Of a stretch of DNA of 64,000 nucleotides, positions 59,811 through 64,000 are shown piece after piece (the first letter of the stretch is position 1; every line of letters begins with the position of its first letter). The notes under the pieces were generated by a model. That model did no database searches and was not told the origin of the DNA. It saw only the letters and a program-made list of their open reading frames with translations. The position numbers and the translations under genes are program-made. Where the stretch lies: contig CAWHBT010000004.1 in assembly GCA_963827595.1 (NCBI GenBank), positions 186,001 to 250,000 on the forward strand, written 5' to 3'. The DNA is from DATEDA01 sp963827595 (lineage in GTDB: Bacteria; Pseudomonadota; Gammaproteobacteria; Burkholderiales; SG8-39).

Positions 59811-61338
59811 GCGCCGCCGCCTCGCCCGCCCACAGCCCGCTCATCCACTGGCCGATCCGGTCCGGCGTCGCCGCCGCGGTCGCGATCGGCGGCGAGAGTC
59901 GGCCCCGCGCGATCACGTACAGCCGGTCGGTGATCTCGAACAGCTCGTCGAGCTCCTCGCTCACCACCAGCACCGCGCAGCCCGCGTCGCGGAGCGCGAG
60001 CAGCTCGGCCCGGATCTGCGCCGACGCGCCGACGTCGACGCCCCAGGTCGGCTGCGCGACGATCAGCACCCGGGGCCGTGCATCGATCTCCCGGCCGACG
60101 ATGTACTTCTGCAGGTTGCCGCCCGACAGGCTGCGCGCCGCCGCCGCGGGCCCGCCCGCCTTAATGTTGAAGCGCGCGATGATCGCTCGCGTCATCGCCG
60201 TCATCCGGCCGAGGTCGAGCCAGCCGCCCGCGCGCACCGGCTCGCGGCGAGTCAGGAGCACGTTGTGCGCGAGGCCGAGCGTCGGCACCGCCCCGCGCCC
60301 GAGCCGCTCCTCGGGCACGTAGTGCAGCCCGCGCCGGCGGCGGCGGCCGGGGGATTCCCGCGCGACGGGGTCGCCGAAGAGCCGGATGCTGCCGGGCGGC
60401 GCACGCCGATCCTCGCCGGACAGCGCGGCGAGCAGCTCCTGCTGGCCGTTCCCGGAAACGCCGGCGATCCCGACGACCTCGCCGGCGTGCACCTCCAGGT
60501 CGATCCCGTCCAGCGTCACGCCGAACTCGTCGCGCCGGTCGAGGGCAAGCGCACGCGCTTCGAGCGCGACCGGGCCGCGCTCGACGGCGCGGTGCTGGAG
60601 CCGCGGGGGCTCGGCGCCGATCATCAAGCGCGACAGCTCGGCCGAGGTCACGGTGCGCGGGTCGACGACGCCCGTCACCCGCCCGGCGCGCAGCACGGTG
60701 CACGAATGGCACAACGCCCGGATCTCGTCGAGCTTGTGGCTGATGTAGAGAATGCTGCAGCCGCGCCCGGCAAGGAGCCGCAGCGTCGCGAACAGCTTCT
60801 CGACCGCCTGCGGGGTGAGGACCGACGTCGGCTCGTCGAGGATCAGCAGGCGCGGCTCGGCCAGGAGCGCGCGCACGATCTCCACGCGCTGCCGCTCGCC
60901 CACCGAGAGCGTGTGCACCGGCCGTTCGGGATCGACCTCGACCCCGTACTCGGCGGCCTTCGCCCGGATATTGCGTGCGACCGCAGCGAGCGGCAGCGCC
61001 GAATCGAGCCCGAGCCACACGTTCTGCGCGGCGGTGAGGGTGTCGAACAGGGAAAAATGCTGGAACACCATGCCGATGCCGAGCGCGCGGGCGGCATGCG
61101 GGTTCGGGATCTCGACCGGGCGGCCCTCCCAGCGGATCTCGCCGGCGTCCGGCGTCACAACGCCGTAGATCACTTTCATCAGCGTCGACTTGCCGGCGCC
61201 GTTCTCGCCGAGGACGGCGTGAATCTCGCCCGGCAGGACGGCGAGGTCGATCCCGTCGTTCGCGACGACCGCGGGGTAGGCCTTGCGAATGCCGCTCAGG
61301 GCCAAGCGCGGCGTCCCGCCCGGTCCGGCGGCTGGCAT
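59797..61338 (-). CDS. ABC transporter ATP-binding protein (dual-domain, BMP/nucleoside type)
   Basis: A 513-residue RbsA-like ATPase with two nucleotide-binding domains. Domain 1 has GENGAGKS (44-51), the signature LSVGERQRVEIVRALL and LLILDEPTSVL. Domain 2 has a degenerate Walker A (GVSGNGQQE), signature LSGGNLQKYIVGREI and a Walker B region VLIVAQPTWGVDVGA in which the catalytic Glu is replaced by Gln. This asymmetry is usual in the family. It starts 14 bases after xdhC and overlaps the first permease gene, so importer and xanthine dehydrogenase maturation genes form one unit. Confidence 0.94.
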   Translation of the reverse strand: MPAAGPGGTPRLALSGIRKAYPAVVANDGIDLAVLPGEIHAVLGENGAGKSTLMKVIYGVVTPDAGEIRWEGRPVEIPNPHAARALGIGMVFQHFSLFDTLTAAQNVWLGLDSALPLAAVARNIRAKAAEYGVEVDPERPVHTLSVGERQRVEIVRALLAEPRLLILDEPTSVLTPQAVEKLFATLRLLAGRGCSILYISHKLDEIRALCHSCTVLRAGRVTGVVDPRTVTSAELSRLMIGAEPPRLQHRAVERGPVALEARALALDRRDEFGVTLDGIDLEVHAGEVVGIAGVSGNGQQELLAALSGEDRRAPPGSIRLFGDPVARESPGRRRRRGLHYVPEERLGRGAVPTLGLAHNVLLTRREPVRAGGWLDLGRMTAMTRAIIARFNIKAGGPAAAARSLSGGNLQKYIVGREIDARPRVLIVAQPTWGVDVGASAQIRAELLALRDAGCAVLVVSEELDELFEITDRLYVIARGRLSPPIATAAATPDRIGQWMSGLWAGEAAAHAPA

Positions 61339-61352
61339 TCCCCTCCCTCGCG

Positions 61353-62402
61353 TCAGGCTTCGGCGGCGGCGTCCGGCGCGCGCTGGGCCGCGCGACGCTC
61401 GTGGTGCTCGAGGAGCTGCGCGGCGACCGCGACGGCGATCGTCCCGGGCTCCTTGCCCTTGATGCCCGGGATTCCGATCGGGCACGTGAACCGGGCAATT
61501 GTAGCCGCCGGCACGCCGTGCTTGGCGAGCCCCTTCTCGAAGGTGCGGCGCTTGGTCTGCGAGCCGATCATTCCGCAGTACGCGAAGTCGCCGCGACGCA
61601 GGATCGCCGCGACGAGCTCGAGATCGAGCGCGTGACTGTGCGTCATGACGAGGAAGTAGCTGCCCGGCGGCGCGGCCGCTACTTCGCCGGCCGGCGCAGC
61701 GGTGAGCGCGACGCGTACGTTGTCCGGGGCCGCGTGCGGAAACTCGGCGGCACGCGCGTCCACCCACGTCACGCGGCAGGGGAGCGTGCCGAGGACGCGC
61801 ACGAGCGCGCGTCCCACGTGCCCGGCTCCGAACACGACGACGTGAAAATCGGCCGGCTGGAGCGGCTCGAGGAGCACCGCAGTGCCGTCTGCCAGCGTGA
61901 CGAGCCGCGGCGTGCGATCCGGGTCGGCGAGCAGCCGGCGCGCGATCTCGACTGCCCCCGCGTCCGTTGCCGCGGCGCCGAGGCTCCCCCACGTGCCGGC
62001 CGGCCCGACGAGCAGACGGCCGTCGCCGGTCGTCGGCGTTGCGAGGACGCACCCGTCACCGGCCTCCTGCAACGCCGCGAGCACCCCGACCCACTCCGCG
62101 CCCGGGGCGACGCGCTCGAAGACCAGCTCGGCGGCGCCGCCGCAGTACTGGCCGAGCTCCGCGCCCAACGGCACCCGCTTCGCTTCTCTGGCGCCGGTGG
62201 CGCGCAGCAGGCCGCGGGCGATCCCGGTCGCCTGGAACTCGAGCTCGCCGCCGCCGATCGAGCCGTGGATCGCGTCGACCGTCACGAGCATCTTCGCGCC
62301 GGCGTCGCGCGGGGTCGACCCCCGGCCCGAAGCGACGGTCACGAGCACGCAATCGAGGCCGCGCTCGCCGACGCGCTGCAGCGTCTGCAGCCAGTCCGTC
62401 AG
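61353..62402 (-). CDS. xdhC: Xanthine dehydrogenase accessory protein XdhC
   Basis: A XdhC/CoxI-family protein that binds molybdenum cofactor, promotes its sulfuration and loads it into xanthine dehydrogenase. LVTVASGRGSTPRDAGAKML and IGGGELEFQATGIARGLLR form the N-terminal domain, and HVVVFGAGHVGRALVRVLG begins the C-terminal Rossmann domain, followed by MTHSHALDLELVAAIL. The GTG at 62348 would cut off the usual first helix. A CTG at 62402 restores it (TDWLQTLQRVGERGLDCVLV) and has GAGGG 8 bases before. I prefer the CTG, giving 349 residues. It follows the xdhB stop by 55 bases. Confidence 0.88.
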   Translation of the reverse strand: MTDWLQTLQRVGERGLDCVLVTVASGRGSTPRDAGAKMLVTVDAIHGSIGGGELEFQATGIARGLLRATGAREAKRVPLGAELGQYCGGAAELVFERVAPGAEWVGVLAALQEAGDGCVLATPTTGDGRLLVGPAGTWGSLGAAATDAGAVEIARRLLADPDRTPRLVTLADGTAVLLEPLQPADFHVVVFGAGHVGRALVRVLGTLPCRVTWVDARAAEFPHAAPDNVRVALTAAPAGEVAAAPPGSYFLVMTHSHALDLELVAAILRRGDFAYCGMIGSQTKRRTFEKGLAKHGVPAATIARFTCPIGIPGIKGKEPGTIAVAVAAQLLEHHERRAAQRAPDAAAEA

Positions 62403-62457
62403 TGGACTACCCTCGCGCTCCGCGCTCGGGATTCGCCCTTGGGGCGGCCCGGCGGGC

Positions 62458-64000
62458 TCATGCCGCGGCCTGCCGCTGCCCCGCTACCGCCGCCCGAGCC
62501 TTGAGCTCGGTCACCGCGCGCAATACCTCCTCGGGGGTCGCCGGTGCGTTGAGCCGGGGCGAGGCCCGGTACGCCGACACCGACGCCACCGCGTCCCGGA
62601 TGGCGTGCAGGACCGAGATCGCGAGCATCAACGGCGGCTCGCCGACCGCCTTGGAGCGGTGGATGCTGTCCTCGACGTTGTCGCCGCGCTCCCAGAGCCG
62701 TACCCGGAAGTCGGCTGGGACGTCGGACGCGACCGGGATCTTGTAGGTGGACGGGGCGTGGGTCATGAGCTTGCCGCCGCCGTCCCACCAGAGCTCCTCG
62801 GACGTGAGCCAGCCCATGCCCTGCACGAAACCGCCCTCGATCTGGCCGAGGTCGATCGCCGGGTTCAGGCTCCGGCCGACGTCGTGCAGGATGTCGGCGC
62901 GGAGGAGTCGCGTCTCGCCGGTCAGGGTGTCGATCGCCACCTCGGAGACGGCCGCGCCGTAGGCGAAGTAGAAGAATGGTCGGCCCTTCAGCGTCTTCGG
63001 GTCGTAGTGGATCTTGGGGGTCTTGTAGAACCCGCTCGCCCACAGCTGGACCCGCGCCAGGTACGCCATCCGGACGAGCTCCGCGAACGTCAGGCGGCGC
63101 TCGCCGGCCGCCACGTGGTTCGCCGCGAACCGGACCGATTCCGGCGCGACCTTGAACCGCTCGGCCGCGAACGCGACGAGCCGCGCCTTGATCTCGCGCG
63201 CCGCGACCTGCGCCGCCTTGCCGTTGAGATCGCTGCCGCTCGAGGCCGCGGTGGCCGACGCGTTCGGGATCCTGGCCGTGTCCGAGGCGGAAACGCGCAC
63301 CCGATCGAGATCGATGCCGAACTCGTGCGCGACGACCTGCGCCACCTTCGTGAACAGCCCCTGCCCCATCTCGGTGCCGCCGTGGTTCAGCAGGACGCTG
63401 CCGTCGCCCTGGTAGACGTGCACCAGCGCCGAGGCCTGGTTGAAGAAGGTCGCCGTGAACGAGATGCCGAACTTGACCGGCGTCATCGCGATGCCGCGCT
63501 TGACGATCGGGCTCGTCGCGTTCCAGTTGCGGATCGCGTCGCGCCGCAGCCGATAGTCCGATGACCGCTCGAGCTCGTCGAACAGGCGGTCGGCGACGAA
63601 GTCCTCAACCTGCATGTCGTACGGCGTGACATCGCGGCCCGGCGCGTAGAAGTTCGCCCGGCGCACCGCGAGCGGGTCCACGCCGAGATGTCGGGCGATC
63701 TCATCCAGGACGTGCTCGCTCGCCAGCATCCCCTGGGGGCCGCCGAACCCGCGAAACGCGGTGTTCGACTGGGTGTGCGTCTTGCACCGGTGCGAGACGA
63801 TGCGAACATCCGGGAGCCAGTAGCAGTTGTCCGCGTGCATCACGGTGCGGTCGTTGACCGGCCCGCTCAGATCGGCGGAGAACCCGCAGCGCGAGGCGAA
63901 CATCAGATCGAGGCCGAGGATGCGCCCCGCACCGTCGAATCCGACGTCGTACTCGACCAGATAGTCGTGGCGCTTGCCGGTGATCGTGATGTCGTCGTCG
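62458..64000 (-). CDS. xdhB: Xanthine dehydrogenase molybdopterin-binding subunit XdhB (5' end outside window)
   Basis: The frame is open to base 64000, so the N-terminal part is missing and 513 residues are seen. The visible start TGKRHDYLVEYDVGFDGAGR and ASRCGFSADLSGPVNDRTVM, TAFRGFGGPQGML, LLNHGGTEMGQGL and the catalytic-Glu region with VGEPPLMLAISVLHAIRDAV are typical of the proteobacterial XdhB. It oxidises hypoxanthine to xanthine and urate, with XdhA as electron path. XdhC and a BMP-type importer follow on the same strand. The xdhA gene is presumably just outside. Confidence 0.93.
   Translation of the reverse strand, partial: DDDITITGKRHDYLVEYDVGFDGAGRILGLDLMFASRCGFSADLSGPVNDRTVMHADNCYWLPDVRIVSHRCKTHTQSNTAFRGFGGPQGMLASEHVLDEIARHLGVDPLAVRRANFYAPGRDVTPYDMQVEDFVADRLFDELERSSDYRLRRDAIRNWNATSPIVKRGIAMTPVKFGISFTATFFNQASALVHVYQGDGSVLLNHGGTEMGQGLFTKVAQVVAHEFGIDLDRVRVSASDTARIPNASATAASSGSDLNGKAAQVAAREIKARLVAFAAERFKVAPESVRFAANHVAAGERRLTFAELVRMAYLARVQLWASGFYKTPKIHYDPKTLKGRPFFYFAYGAAVSEVAIDTLTGETRLLRADILHDVGRSLNPAIDLGQIEGGFVQGMGWLTSEELWWDGGGKLMTHAPSTYKIPVASDVPADFRVRLWERGDNVEDSIHRSKAVGEPPLMLAISVLHAIRDAVASVSAYRASPRLNAPATPEEVLRAVTELKARAAVAGQRQAAA

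Noticed and set aside
1..64000. Joining the partial FAD subunit at the left edge with xdhB at the right edge as one circular operon
   Set aside because: Both are minus-strand molybdenum-hydroxylase genes, but nothing shows the window is circular. Gene order would also need DNA not seen.
1..64000. CRISPR arrays, tRNA and rRNA genes
   Set aside because: No regularly spaced repeats, no cloverleaf-like sequence in the gaps and no rRNA-like stretches were found by eye.

Overview
The window is GC-rich chromosomal DNA from a bacterium, most likely a betaproteobacterium (Burkholderiales-like or a related uncultured lineage). The lineage call rests on gene content: two TctC/Bug periplasmic binding proteins, a DUF3460 gene, a PHA-granule (PHA_gran_rgn) gene, a phasin, and a lexA-imuA-imuB-dnaE2 cassette. 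Genes are dense. No rRNA, tRNA, CRISPR array, transposase or integrase was recognised.

Layout. 1-5.8 kb: 5' end of a molybdenum-hydroxylase FAD subunit, nitroreductase, 7Fe ferredoxin, a large multidomain flavoprotein and a PmtA-type methyltransferase. 5.8-9 kb (minus strand): TPR lipoprotein, DUF3460, YedK, MerR regulator and glutathione transferase under a MerR-type promoter. 9-15.4 kb: an SOS mutagenesis operon with a LexA-box promoter, a small SANT/HTH-like gene, lexA, imuA, imuB and dnaE2. 15.4-19.1 kb: two tandem paralogous TPR genes, argD and a frameshifted cyclopropane-fatty-acid-synthase-like gene. 19.1-32.3 kb: a neutral-lipid locus holding a PHA-granule protein, acyl-CoA-binding protein, wax ester synthase/DGAT (frameshifted), TPR protein, TetR regulator, patatin lipase, phasin, fatty acyl-CoA reductase of the Marinobacter type, peroxiredoxin, lipase, GMC alcohol oxidase with a Tat-exported partner, and aldehyde dehydrogenase. 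These could make wax esters from acyl-CoA and turn them back to fatty acids.

32.4-36.4 kb: unknown gene, a strong candidate for a stand-alone small RNA, and hsp20-lon. 36.5-39.5 kb: MlrC-type metallopeptidase, a Bug protein and a small secreted protein. 39.5-42.85 kb: a MrfA-like helicase (frameshifted) overlapping a MrfB-like exonuclease. 42.9-47.3 kb: less GC-rich accessory genes (unknowns, esterase, DUF1272, BenE transporter, lipoprotein) separated by short hairpin repeats that resemble parts of integron attC sites. 47.4-52.9 kb: Bug protein, sulfatase, isocitrate-lyase-family enzyme, secreted unknown, SUMF1-domain protein, DM13 protein. 53-55.6 kb: paaG-paaI-paaK. 55.6-64 kb (minus strand): a compact cluster with xanthine-dehydrogenase large subunit (runs off the edge), xdhC, a BMP-type ABC importer and a Rieske oxygenase, which fits purine uptake and oxidation.

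Three genes (17.9-19.1, 19.9-21.5 and 39.5-42.0 kb) each need one frame change of the same sense in a GC-rich run. This may be sequence error in a draft assembly or real decay. The sequence alone cannot decide.
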